From assembly GCF_000154285.1 (NCBI RefSeq), contig NZ_DS483476.1, positions 1-64,000 on the forward strand: a stretch of DNA of 64,000 bases. The letters are read 5' to 3'. Both the position numbers and the translations under genes were made by a program. Shown piece by piece: positions 33,389 through 41,719 of the stretch (its first letter is position 1; each line of letters begins with the position of its first letter). The notes under the pieces are model-generated. The model was not told the DNA's origin and did not search any database. It worked only from the letters and a program-made list of their open reading frames with translations. Source of the DNA: Amedibacillus dolichus DSM 3991. Lineage in GTDB: Bacteria > Bacillota_I > Bacilli_A > Erysipelotrichales > Erysipelotrichaceae.

Positions 33389-33417
33389 TTTTCATGCGTT
33401 CGAAAACGCGTTACAAT
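33389..33417 (+). promoter_or_regulatory. ilvA promoter with a palindrome in the spacer
   Basis: TTTTCA, 17 bases, TACAAT. The spacer holds GCGTT-CGAA-AACGC (33396-33409), a perfect 5-bp-arm inverted repeat around CGAA that could be an operator. Confidence 0.55.
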
Positions 33418-33443
33418 ACATAGTAGAATATGGGAGGAATATG

Positions 33444-34655
33444 ATGGAATTTCAAAAAATATTAGAAGCGAATAGTACGCTTCAGCATGTGGTATCGAAG
33501 ACACCGTTGGTGCATGCAGATAAAATTCATAAAAATCTGTGGATCAAAGCCGAGAATTTGCAAGGTACCGGAGCGTTTAAGCTGCGTGGTGCCTATCATA
33601 AAATTTCGCAGTTAAGCTGGGAGGAAAAGGCAAAAGGAGTGATTGCGGCAAGTGCCGGAAATCATGCACAGGGCGTTGCTTATGCGTGTGCGGCTATGAA
33701 TATCAAGGGGACGATCGTTATGCCAAAAACTGCTCCGTTGTCCAAAATCGAAGCAACACGCAGCTATGGGGTTGAGGTAGAGCTGCAAGGGGATACCTTT
33801 AATGATGCGTATGCGTATGCGAAGAATTTGCAGGAGATTACCGGTGCAGTGTTTATCGAGCCCTTTGATGATGAAGCGGTAATTGCCGGACAGGGAACGA
33901 TTGGTTTGGAAATTATTGAGCGTATGTCTGATGTGGATACGGTAATCGTACCGATTGGCGGAGGAGGCTTGATTAGCGGCATTGCATTGGCAATCAAAAC
34001 CTTGAAGCCGGATTGTCGTGTGATCGGTGTACAATCGGAAAATGCAGCGAGCATGAAAAATTCTTTGGAACAAAAGAAGATCATTACTTTAGACAGTGTT
34101 TCGACGATTGCCGATGGAATTGCGGTTAAAACACCGGGTAAGCTAACCTATGAGCTTTGCCGTCAATATGTTGATGAGGTGGTTAGCGTTTCGGAGGAAG
34201 AGATTGCCGCTGCTATATTGTTTTTGTTAGAAAAAATGAAAATGGTAGCTGAGGGTGCGGGAGCAACTTCCGTAGCGGCAGCAATGTTTCATAAGGTTGA
34301 TTTAGAAAAGCATAAGTGCGTGGCGGTTTTATCCGGTGGAAATATTGATGTCAATTTGCTTTCTAAAATTATTGATTTGGGATTGATGAAAACCGGCAGA
34401 AAGGCAGTAATCAATATGAATGTTGTTGATAAGCCGGGAAATTTAACACGTATGCTCGAGCTGATTTCAAGAACCGGCGCAAATATCATTTCCGTTAATC
34501 ACAATCGTATTCAAAACGGAATTTTATTCCACCAATGTCGTGTGGGAGTGGTGATTGAAACCAATAATCATGCGCACATCAAGGGGGTCATTACCAGTCT
34601 GAAGGAAAACGGCTATATGGCAAATTTGGTTGATGGTGATGAAAATTTTAATTGA
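33444..34655 (+). CDS. ilvA: Threonine ammonia-lyase (threonine deaminase) with ACT domain
   Basis: A 403-aa PLP enzyme that turns threonine into 2-oxobutanoate and ammonia. The PLP lysine is K46 in GTGAFKLRGAYHK. The phosphate-binding loop is IGGGGLISG and the cofactor Ser/Gly loop is VLSGGNIDVN. A single ACT domain lies at the C-terminus (about 325-400; VVDKPGNLTRMLELI). Length and single ACT domain fit the catabolic/short biosynthetic type; there are no ilv neighbours. Two ATG codons (33441, 33444) follow GGGAGGA; the second has better spacing. Its stop overlaps an ATG of a decayed frame by one base. Confidence 0.94.
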   Translation: MEFQKILEANSTLQHVVSKTPLVHADKIHKNLWIKAENLQGTGAFKLRGAYHKISQLSWEEKAKGVIAASAGNHAQGVAYACAAMNIKGTIVMPKTAPLSKIEATRSYGVEVELQGDTFNDAYAYAKNLQEITGAVFIEPFDDEAVIAGQGTIGLEIIERMSDVDTVIVPIGGGGLISGIALAIKTLKPDCRVIGVQSENAASMKNSLEQKKIITLDSVSTIADGIAVKTPGKLTYELCRQYVDEVVSVSEEEIAAAILFLLEKMKMVAEGAGATSVAAAMFHKVDLEKHKCVAVLSGGNIDVNLLSKIIDLGLMKTGRKAVINMNVVDKPGNLTRMLELISRTGANIISVNHNRIQNGILFHQCRVGVVIETNNHAHIKGVITSLKENGYMANLVDGDENFN

Positions 34656-35052
34656 TGCAAAACAGCTATTCGGTTGTTGAGCAGACTTTGCAAATCGCCA
34701 AGATGTTTGCGATAGTTCACATGATTATTCTTATCTCGATGTGTTTGTTTTGTGAGCTGATAAAGGAAGGAAGCAAAGTGATTTTTTTGCTGCTGAAGTA
34801 TGTTCGCAGGCAATGCTTTAGTCATTGCACAGGATTATGGCTTAGCAGTTTTGGTGTTTGCGAAAAAGGCGTTTATCTTATAGGCAAATGGCAACTTTTA
34901 TACAGAATAAACAATAGATGAACTGCTTTTTGTTAGAGCGAGTGCCAAATAAAGTGGGAAATATCGTCATACAAGGAAGCGCACACGTGAAAATGATAAA
35001 AGCTTTGCGCATGTCTTAGCGGATTTTTTACAGCGAAACGGTGGAAAAATGT
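34655..35052 (+). pseudogene. Possible decayed gene between ilvA and the Bax-inhibitor-1 gene
   Basis: An ATG overlaps the ilvA stop (TGATG), and an 88-codon frame runs to 34921, but protein-like text switches frame several times. Examples are SYSVVEQTLQIAK, then ALVIAQDYGLAVLVFAKKAF near 34810-34880, and FAHVLADFLQRNGGKM ending at about 35052. No family can be named. Either several frameshifts have broken a gene of about 130 codons or the appearance is chance. No terminator follows ilvA before this stretch. Confidence 0.35.
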
Positions 35053-35097
35053 AAGGCTTTCGTATATACTAATAGTAAAATAAAGGAGGTTTTCTTT

Positions 35098-35796
35098 ATG
35101 TATCAAGAAGAAAATTATGTTTCTGTCAGCTATGAAAGTGGTTTGCGTCGCCATGTGGCACATACCTTTTTATGGATGACCATCGGTCTGCTTACAAGTG
35201 CCTTGGTGGCTTTGCTGGTATCCTTAACGGATCTGGTTTGGGTAATTTATTCTTCTTCATGGACACCATGGATTTTATTGATTGCTCAATTTGGTGTCGT
35301 TATCGCATTGGCAGCACGTATTACTAGCATGAAGCCGTCTATGGCAAGAATTTTATTTCTTGCTTATGCGATACTTACCGGTGTTACCTTTTCAACATTG
35401 GGCTTTGCCTATGATTTGGGAACCATCGGTGCTGCATTCCTAATTACTGCGGTTTACTTTGGGTGCTTGGCATTTATCGGTTTAACAACGAAAATCAACC
35501 TTTTGCGCTTCGGACCGATTTTGATGATCGGATTGTTTGCATTGATCGTTTGTGAGCTATTGCTGATGCTGTTTGGGGCAAACACAAATACGATGGTATT
35601 TGCGGCACTTGGTCTACTGTTGTTTACCGGTATTACTGCGTATGATGCACAGAAAATGAAGGTCTTATATACGCAATACCAAGGTGATGAGGTCATGTTG
35701 AAGCGTCTATCCATTTATTCAGCCTTTGACCTATATCTTGATTTCATAAATATCTTCTTATATGTCTTACAATTTTTAGGCGATCGAAACGATTAA
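35098..35796 (+). CDS. Bax inhibitor-1 (YccA/YbhL) family membrane protein
   Basis: A 232-aa protein with seven hydrophobic helices, typical of the BI-1/LFG family of pH-linked calcium-leak channels. An N-terminal soluble head precedes HVAHTFLWMTIGLLTSAL. The conserved ending is VFAALGLLLFTGITAYDAQKMK, with the Asp thought to gate the channel, then a last helix pair YSAFDLYLDFINIFLYVLQF. AAAGGAGG precedes the ATG at 35098; an in-frame codon at 35041 lies in the promoter. It is transcribed alone and its role in bacteria is not settled. Confidence 0.93.
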   Translation: MYQEENYVSVSYESGLRRHVAHTFLWMTIGLLTSALVALLVSLTDLVWVIYSSSWTPWILLIAQFGVVIALAARITSMKPSMARILFLAYAILTGVTFSTLGFAYDLGTIGAAFLITAVYFGCLAFIGLTTKINLLRFGPILMIGLFALIVCELLLMLFGANTNTMVFAALGLLLFTGITAYDAQKMKVLYTQYQGDEVMLKRLSIYSAFDLYLDFINIFLYVLQFLGDRND

Positions 35797-35804
35797 GCAA
35801 TGAG

Positions 35805-35834
35805 CACTCTTACTGCGGTAAGGGTGTTTTTTTC
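35805..35834 (+). terminator. Terminator of the Bax-inhibitor-1 gene
   Basis: CACTCTTAC pairs with GTAAGGGTG (one G-T pair), then a T-run. Confidence 0.85.
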
Positions 35835-36086
35835 ATGAATGTCGAACGTTAGAAGTTGGAGCAAGGCTTTGTGTTTAAGAGCAGTTTGATGTAAATGTAT
35901 TTTTTTAGTATTGAATAGCTTTTATTGATTTTCATGCTTGGTGCGAATTGTGTATTTCTATCAATTTTGTATACTTTTTAGTTATTTTATAGTTTCATAC
36001 ATCATGCGTGTAATACTTGCTTATTTCCAATGGGAAAGTAGTGCTTTTCTATATGTAAATGTGGTAAAATAGAAAACGGTGATAGC

Positions 36087-37130
36087 ATGAAAAGTTTATA
36101 TGATTTTAATTACGATGAAATGGGAGAGATGGCACTTGCACATGGTTGGAAGAAGTTTCGCGGTCATCAGATTTTTCAATGGCTGTATCGTAAGCGTGTC
36201 GCATCAATTGATGAAATGAGTGATCTTTCCTTGGAAACAAGAAGAGTTTTGTCAGAAAATTATGAATTGACCGATCTTGAATTGCGGGATAAGCAGGTAT
36301 CAAGTGATGGGACAACCAAATATTTATTTGCTTTAAAGGACGGTTCTTTGATCGAAAGTGTTTTGATGCAGTTTGATTATGGAAAAAGTATATGTGTAAC
36401 TTCACAGGTTGGCTGTAATATGGCCTGTGCCTTTTGTGCCAGTGGTCTGACCAAGAAAAAAAGAGACTTAACAAGCGGAGAGATGGTTTCACAGGTGCTG
36501 TATGTGCAGCGTGATTTAGATGCACAAAAGGAGCGCTTAAGTCATATCGTGGTCATGGGAACCGGAGAACCGTTTGATAATTATGATCATGTAATGAATT
36601 TTTTACGAACGGTGAATCATGATCGAGGCTTAGGTATCGGAGCGCGTCATATTACGATTTCAACATGTGGTGTAGTACCGCGTATTTATGATTTTTCAAA
36701 GGAACATACACAATATAATTTGGCAATTTCTTTGCATGCGCCAAGCAATGAATTAAGAAATCAGCTGATGCCGATCAACAAGGCGTATCCTTTGGAGGAA
36801 TTGATGCAGGCAATTCGTTATTATACAAGCGAAAACAATCGTCGTTTGACCTTTGAATATATTCTGTTAAAGGGTGTAAATGATGGCATGAAGCAAGTCA
36901 ATGAGTTGGCAAAATTGTTGAAGGGCTTAAATGCTTATGTAAATTTAATACCTTATAATGCGGTAGATGAAAATGGCTTTTTAGGTGTAAAATACGAGGA
37001 AGCAATGGTATTTTACGATGCTTTGATGAAGCGCGGTATACGCTGTACGATTCGTAAGGAGCATGGTGCCGATATTGATGCGGCATGTGGACAGCTGCGT
37101 GTAAAGCATTTAAGGAAGGAAGATGCGTGA
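36087..37130 (+). CDS. rlmN: Dual-specificity RNA methyltransferase RlmN
   Basis: A 347-aa radical SAM enzyme that methylates C2 of A2503 in 23S rRNA and A37 of some tRNAs. The cluster motif is CNMACAFC (about residues 112-119). The second catalytic cysteine is near the end (DIDAACGQLR, about 338). GGTGATAG precedes the ATG and an extended -10 (TGGTAAAAT) is near 36062-36070. The last codon overlaps the phosphatase start (TGATG), so rlmN, PP2C, kinase, rsgA, rpe and thiN can be read as one long operon. Confidence 0.96.
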   Translation: MKSLYDFNYDEMGEMALAHGWKKFRGHQIFQWLYRKRVASIDEMSDLSLETRRVLSENYELTDLELRDKQVSSDGTTKYLFALKDGSLIESVLMQFDYGKSICVTSQVGCNMACAFCASGLTKKKRDLTSGEMVSQVLYVQRDLDAQKERLSHIVVMGTGEPFDNYDHVMNFLRTVNHDRGLGIGARHITISTCGVVPRIYDFSKEHTQYNLAISLHAPSNELRNQLMPINKAYPLEELMQAIRYYTSENNRRLTFEYILLKGVNDGMKQVNELAKLLKGLNAYVNLIPYNAVDENGFLGVKYEEAMVFYDALMKRGIRCTIRKEHGADIDAACGQLRVKHLRKEDA

Positions 37131-37876
37131 TGACGTTGCATAGTTTCGGGAAAACACATATCGGATATAAGCGTGCATTGAACCAAGATACTTTTCTTTT
37201 GGAGGAAAGAGATGGAGTGTTATTGGCAATCGTGTGCGATGGAATTGGTGGAGGCAATGGCGGTGAGGTAGCCAGTCAAATGGCATGTGCGCATGTGAAG
37301 GATCGTTTTAAAAGCATGCCGAAGTGCTTGCAAGATGTTGATGTAAAGCGTTGGCTGGAAACGACCATTCGCGAGGCCAATGATTTGATCTTTATGCAAT
37401 CGGCGAAAAAGCGCAGCTTGAAAGGTATGGGTACGACCTTGGTCGGTGTGCTTGTTTGTGAGCAGGGAACCTATATCTTCAATGTCGGAGATTCTCGTAC
37501 CTATGGCTTATATGCAAAGGATTTTCTTTGTTTAACAGAGGATCATTCCTATATTGCCGCACTTTTGAAAAATGGCCAAATTACCATGGAGGAGGCTGCC
37601 AAGCACCCCAATCGCAACGTATTGACCAATGCGTTGGGAATATGGGATCAGGTGCGTATTGATATTCATAAGATCAAAAACGATTATCAGGCCTTGTTGA
37701 TTTGCAGCGATGGGCTGCATGGCTATGTACATGAAGATGTGCTTCGTGAAATCTTAGCACAATCGATAAGTGCAGAGGAGAAGGTTAATTTGCTAATTCA
37801 GAAAGCACTCGATGCCGGTGGCTTTGATAATATCAGTGCTATTGTATTGGAAAGAGAGGGCAGCATACATGGATAA
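37130..37876 (+). CDS. PP2C family protein serine/threonine phosphatase
   Basis: A 248-aa metal-dependent phosphatase that reverses the neighbouring kinase. Motifs: RALNQDTFLL (first Asp region), VCDGIGGGNGGEVAS (metal-binding Asp-Gly), GMGTTLVGVLV, NVGDSRTYG, LTEDHSY, LLICSDGLHGYV and GGFDNISAIVLE (last metal Asp). It starts at the ATG overlapping the rlmN stop by one base; AAGGAAGG is nearby. It overlaps the kinase gene by 8 bases. This is the Stp/PrpC half of the Firmicute PrkC system. Confidence 0.95.
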   Translation: MTLHSFGKTHIGYKRALNQDTFLLEERDGVLLAIVCDGIGGGNGGEVASQMACAHVKDRFKSMPKCLQDVDVKRWLETTIREANDLIFMQSAKKRSLKGMGTTLVGVLVCEQGTYIFNVGDSRTYGLYAKDFLCLTEDHSYIAALLKNGQITMEEAAKHPNRNVLTNALGIWDQVRIDIHKIKNDYQALLICSDGLHGYVHEDVLREILAQSISAEEKVNLLIQKALDAGGFDNISAIVLEREGSIHG

Positions 37877-39527
37877 AATGATAGCAGAGCGCTACATGCT
37901 GGTATCCTTACTTGGAGAAGGCGGCATGGCAGATGTTTATTTGGCAATTGATACCATTTTAAACCGTGAGGTTGCGATTAAGATTTTACGTGGGGAGCTT
38001 AGCAAAGATCCGGTTACCCTGCTTCGTTTTCAAAGAGAGGCAAGTGCCGTCAGTAAGCTGAATCACCCCAATGTTGTTGATGTATATGATGTAGGCGAAT
38101 ATGAAGGAAAGCATTACATCGTAATGGAATATATTCGCGGGCGTACATTGAAACAGTTGATTTCTCAGCGTGGTGCCTTGCATAAGGAGGAAGCTGTAAA
38201 TATCATGAAGCAGCTTACCAGTGCAGTAGAACATGCACATGAAAATCATATTATCCATCGGGATATTAAACCGCAAAATATTTTGGTAAAAGATGATGGA
38301 ACAATCAAGATTACCGATTTTGGAATTGCGTTGGCACATGATGCCGTACAGCTGACACAAAATGATGCAGTGCTTGGAAGTGCTCATTATTTAGCTCCGG
38401 AGACAACACGAGGTGAGGCTCCGACAGTACAGGTGGATATTTATGCATTGGGAATTGTTTTTTATGAACTATTAACCGGCAGTGTGCCGTTTAAGGGTGA
38501 TAATCCGGTACAAATCGCAATGAAGCATTTACGTGAGGAGATTCCAAGTGTATGTGAATTTAATCCGACATTACCGCAGGCAGTAGAAAATATTATCCTA
38601 CGTGCTACGGTAAAAAATCGTGAGCAGCGCTATCACAGTGCGAAGGAAATGCTATATGATTTGGAGTGCTGCTTAAAGCCGGAATATGCCCATGTGGATA
38701 AGCTGAAATTTACCGCTGAAGATGATCCGACACGTATTATGCATAAGGAAACAGCGGAAAGCTCCTCTTTAGAAGAGGAAAAAACAAAACGGCTGAATAA
38801 AACGATCGTGATTGCAGTTAGCTTGATTTGTGTTGTTATTGCCGCAGTGCTGCTGTGGTTTGCCTTCGGACATGAAAAAAGTATCATGATTCCTAATATT
38901 ACAACTGCTCAAACTAAGCAGGAAGCTATTAAGACTTTGACAGAAAGTGGATTTGAGGAAGAAAATATCGAAATTAAGGAAGAATTATCCGACAATATTG
39001 AAAAGGGATATGTAATCAAGGTATCTCCGAAGGTGGGAGAAAAGGCAAGGGTATCGCAAACCATCACACTAAGTATTTCCCGTGGAACCTATTTTGTGAT
39101 GAAGGATTATCGCAATGAAGAGCTTGCGCAAGTGGAGGCAGAGCTAAAAGCAGCGATGCCGAAGCTGAAGCTTCATGTAACAAAGGAACAGCGCTCAGGC
39201 ATTTTGCCGGGAAGAATTTTGGCACAGAGTGGTATTGATATTGGCGAAAAGCTTGATCCGGAAAAGGAATATACCTTAAACGTAACGGTTTCCGAACATA
39301 TGCAGTATGTGATTGAGGGAATCATCGGACTTCCTTATCAAGAAGCGGTTGCTTTGATTGAAGAAAAAACCGGAGTAAAGCCGGTGCTGGAACAATTAGA
39401 TGCCAGTGATCTTAGCGAGGAGGAAAAAGCTAAGATCAAGCCGGGGGTTGTCGTTGAGGTTGATCCTAAAGAAGGGACAGCATATACGCAAGACGGAGAA
39501 AGCGTCATAACGATACGGTTTTATTGA
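37869..39527 (+). CDS. prkC: PASTA-domain serine/threonine protein kinase
   Basis: A 552-aa membrane kinase that senses peptidoglycan or lipid II and controls wall synthesis and division. The kinase domain spans about 8-270: glycine loop GEGGMADVY, lysine K38 in VAIK, catalytic H130-R131-D132 and DFG Asp at 150. The juxtamembrane region is acidic, one membrane helix spans about 312-334, and three PASTA repeats fill 338-552. The usual number is three or four. The ATG at 37869 is chosen from family alignment and the GAGAGGG before it. Followed after 1 base by rsgA. Confidence 0.96.
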   Translation: MDKMIAERYMLVSLLGEGGMADVYLAIDTILNREVAIKILRGELSKDPVTLLRFQREASAVSKLNHPNVVDVYDVGEYEGKHYIVMEYIRGRTLKQLISQRGALHKEEAVNIMKQLTSAVEHAHENHIIHRDIKPQNILVKDDGTIKITDFGIALAHDAVQLTQNDAVLGSAHYLAPETTRGEAPTVQVDIYALGIVFYELLTGSVPFKGDNPVQIAMKHLREEIPSVCEFNPTLPQAVENIILRATVKNREQRYHSAKEMLYDLECCLKPEYAHVDKLKFTAEDDPTRIMHKETAESSSLEEEKTKRLNKTIVIAVSLICVVIAAVLLWFAFGHEKSIMIPNITTAQTKQEAIKTLTESGFEEENIEIKEELSDNIEKGYVIKVSPKVGEKARVSQTITLSISRGTYFVMKDYRNEELAQVEAELKAAMPKLKLHVTKEQRSGILPGRILAQSGIDIGEKLDPEKEYTLNVTVSEHMQYVIEGIIGLPYQEAVALIEEKTGVKPVLEQLDASDLSEEEKAKIKPGVVVEVDPKEGTAYTQDGESVITIRFY

Positions 39528-39528
39528 T

Positions 39529-40395
39529 ATGAAAAAGGCACGTATTATAAAAATTGTATCCAATCGCTATGAGGTATTGGACGAAGATAAACAACGCTTT
39601 ATCTGTGTGGCTATGGGGAAGCTGCGCAAAGCAAAATCTCCGGTGGTTGGAGATATGGTGGAAATCGAGCATTATGATGATCGTTGGGCAATTGAACGGG
39701 TATTGGCACGTAAAAACGAGCTTATACGCCCTTCCATTGCGAATGTAGATCAAGCGATCATTGTGATGTCTGCCAAAGATCCCGATTTTTCTACGACATT
39801 AGTCGATCGCTTGATTTTTCAAGTTGTATATGCAAACATTCAGCCGATCCTATGTTTCACAAAGATGGATCTGGTTGAAAAAGATGATCCTATTTATGCT
39901 CAAATCGAGGATTATCGTAAAAGCGGCTATGCGCTATATCTATCCGGAAAGGGTTATGACGATGATAAGCTCGTGTGTGCTTTACAGGGCAAAATCAGTG
40001 TTTTGTGTGGACAAAGCGGTGCGGGGAAAAGTTCCTTGTTGAATCGTATTGAGCCAAGTTTTCAGCTACAAACACAAGAGATTTCCAAAGCCTTAGGGCG
40101 TGGTAAGCATACGACAAGACATTGTGAGCTGCATGCGGTGGCCGGTGGTTGGGTTGGCGATACTCCGGGCTTTTCGTCCATGGATTTTCAATATATGGAT
40201 ATCGCTAAGCTGGCAGCGCGGATACCGGATTTTAAAGATTATTTAGGAATGTGTCGCTTCAAAGACTGTATTCATGAAAAGGAACCGGATTGCTATATTA
40301 TGAAGATGGTCGAGGAAGGGAAAATATCACGAATTCGTTATCAAAATTATGTGGATATTGTGGCTGTGATCAAGCAGCGTAAAATAAAGTATTAG
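39529..40395 (+). CDS. rsgA: Ribosome small subunit GTPase RsgA
   Basis: A 288-aa circularly permuted GTPase for late 30S maturation. The N-terminal OB-fold (about 1-65) is followed by the permuted G motifs: TKMD (G4) first, then GQSGAGKSSL (G1), and DTPGF (G3). The zinc knuckle near 240-260 has C, C, H and C (CRFKDCIHEKEPDC). Length is normal. It begins 1 base after the kinase gene and is followed after 12 bases by rpe, the standard Firmicute order. Confidence 0.96.
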   Translation: MKKARIIKIVSNRYEVLDEDKQRFICVAMGKLRKAKSPVVGDMVEIEHYDDRWAIERVLARKNELIRPSIANVDQAIIVMSAKDPDFSTTLVDRLIFQVVYANIQPILCFTKMDLVEKDDPIYAQIEDYRKSGYALYLSGKGYDDDKLVCALQGKISVLCGQSGAGKSSLLNRIEPSFQLQTQEISKALGRGKHTTRHCELHAVAGGWVGDTPGFSSMDFQYMDIAKLAARIPDFKDYLGMCRFKDCIHEKEPDCYIMKMVEEGKISRIRYQNYVDIVAVIKQRKIKY

Positions 40396-40407
40396 GAGGA
40401 TTAGGAT

Positions 40408-41070
40408 ATGAAGGAATTGGTTATAGCACCATCAATTTTATCATTGGACTTTGCACGTGTGGAGGAACAGCTGAAGGAATTGAACAGCAGACATGCGAAA
40501 TGGCTGCACTTTGACGTCATGGACGGTCATTTTGTACCGAATCTGACGTTTGGACCGGATATTTTGAAGGGATTTAAAAAAGCAGTGGATATGGTCATGG
40601 ACGTTCATATCATGGTAAGCGATCCGGTATTTTTTGCAGATGTATTCGCTAAAGCGGGTGCCGATATCATCACCTTTCATTTGGAGGCGGTAGAGGATAT
40701 TGATGCTTGTATTCGACTATGTCGCCATATTCGCTCTTTGGGAGTTAAGGTCGGTGTTTCGGTTAAACCGAAAACATCGCCGGAAGTTCTGCTTCCGTAT
40801 TTGCAGGAAATGGATATGGTACTTGTGATGTCCGTAGAGCCCGGGTTTGGTGGACAGTCCTTCATGGAGGCAATGCTTGATAAGGTACGCTTGCTGCGTA
40901 AGGAAATTGATGCGAAAGGCTATGCTACACGTATTCAAATTGATGGCGGCATCAATGAGGAAACTGGTAAACTGGCTGTGGAAGCGGGCTGTGATGTTTT
41001 GGTTGCCGGAAGCTATGTTTTTAAAGGGGATATTCACGAAAGAGTTGATCGTTTGTTATGGCAAAAGTAA
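40408..41070 (+). CDS. rpe: Ribulose-phosphate 3-epimerase
   Basis: A 220-aa TIM-barrel enzyme that interconverts ribulose-5-phosphate and xylulose-5-phosphate in the pentose phosphate pathway. Family motifs are all present: PSILSLDFARV, HFDVMDGHFVPNLTFG (metal site), DVHIMV, MSVEPGFGGQ and IQIDGGI. AGGAGGATTAG precedes the ATG. It overlaps the next gene by 13 bases. Confidence 0.97.
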   Translation: MKELVIAPSILSLDFARVEEQLKELNSRHAKWLHFDVMDGHFVPNLTFGPDILKGFKKAVDMVMDVHIMVSDPVFFADVFAKAGADIITFHLEAVEDIDACIRLCRHIRSLGVKVGVSVKPKTSPEVLLPYLQEMDMVLVMSVEPGFGGQSFMEAMLDKVRLLRKEIDAKGYATRIQIDGGINEETGKLAVEAGCDVLVAGSYVFKGDIHERVDRLLWQK

Positions 41071-41669
41071 TGCTGGTAGCAGGTCTTGCAAAGCATATAC
41101 CGATTATAGAAGGTATGGATTATATCGGTGTTGATTATGGGGCTGTTTGTTGTTTGCACCAAAAGCTTCCATTGGTTTTAGCGGTAGGGGATTTTGACAG
41201 CACAACCAAAGAGGAATTGGACGCATTGAAAAAAAACTGTAAGGTGCATCAATTACCCATACAGAAAAATGAAACCGATAGTGAAGAAGCGATACGCTGT
41301 GCAATAGAGCTTGGTTATGATGAAATCATCTTATACGGTGGCTTAGGTGGACGCTTGGATCATGAATTAGCAAATTTGCACTTGTTGCTGTATCGTGATC
41401 TGCCATTAACCTTGATGAATGAACATAATGTGATGAAGGTGCTTTTGCCGGGCAGTTATACGATTCAGAAACAATATCGCTATCTATCGTTTTTCGCAAT
41501 CGAAGAGAGTGTTATTAGTGAGAGCGGAGTGGCTTATCCGTTGTGTGAAAAGCACTTACGTCCACGAGATATTTTTGCAGTATCCAATGAAATATCTCAA
41601 CAAGAAGCAGAAATTATTGTTCATGAGGGAAAAGTGTTGATGATTCAAAGTGATGATGAAAACGCATGA
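41058..41669 (+). CDS. thiN: Thiamine pyrophosphokinase
   Basis: A 203-aa enzyme transferring pyrophosphate from ATP to thiamine. The catalytic GDFDS motif (about residues 46-50) is present, then ETDSEEAI, then GGLGGRLDHELANL (dimer/ATP loop). Length matches the family. It overlaps rpe by 13 bases, as in many Firmicutes. A terminator overlaps its stop codon. Confidence 0.95.
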   Translation: MAKVMLVAGLAKHIPIIEGMDYIGVDYGAVCCLHQKLPLVLAVGDFDSTTKEELDALKKNCKVHQLPIQKNETDSEEAIRCAIELGYDEIILYGGLGGRLDHELANLHLLLYRDLPLTLMNEHNVMKVLLPGSYTIQKQYRYLSFFAIEESVISESGVAYPLCEKHLRPRDIFAVSNEISQQEAEIIVHEGKVLMIQSDDENA

Positions 41670-41683
41670 TGCGTTTTCTTTTT
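41658..41683 (+). terminator. Terminator of the rlmN-thiN operon
   Basis: GAAAACGCAT/ATGCGTTTTC, almost perfectly palindromic, then TTTTTAT. It includes the thiN stop codon. Confidence 0.8.
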
Positions 41684-41719
41684 ATTTGAGTATAATAATA
41701 GTAGTAAGGAGGCGATGTT

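Larger units (their letters stand above)
33122..33443. other. Long gap between the PEPCK-like gene and ilvA
   Basis: Holds a terminator (33128-33165), about 190 bases of AT-rich DNA in which I see nothing, a small hairpin AAACACT/AGTGTTT near 33352-33368, and the ilvA promoter with an internal palindrome. A 60-codon frame at 33108-33290 has no ribosome site and crosses the terminator. Confidence 0.7.
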
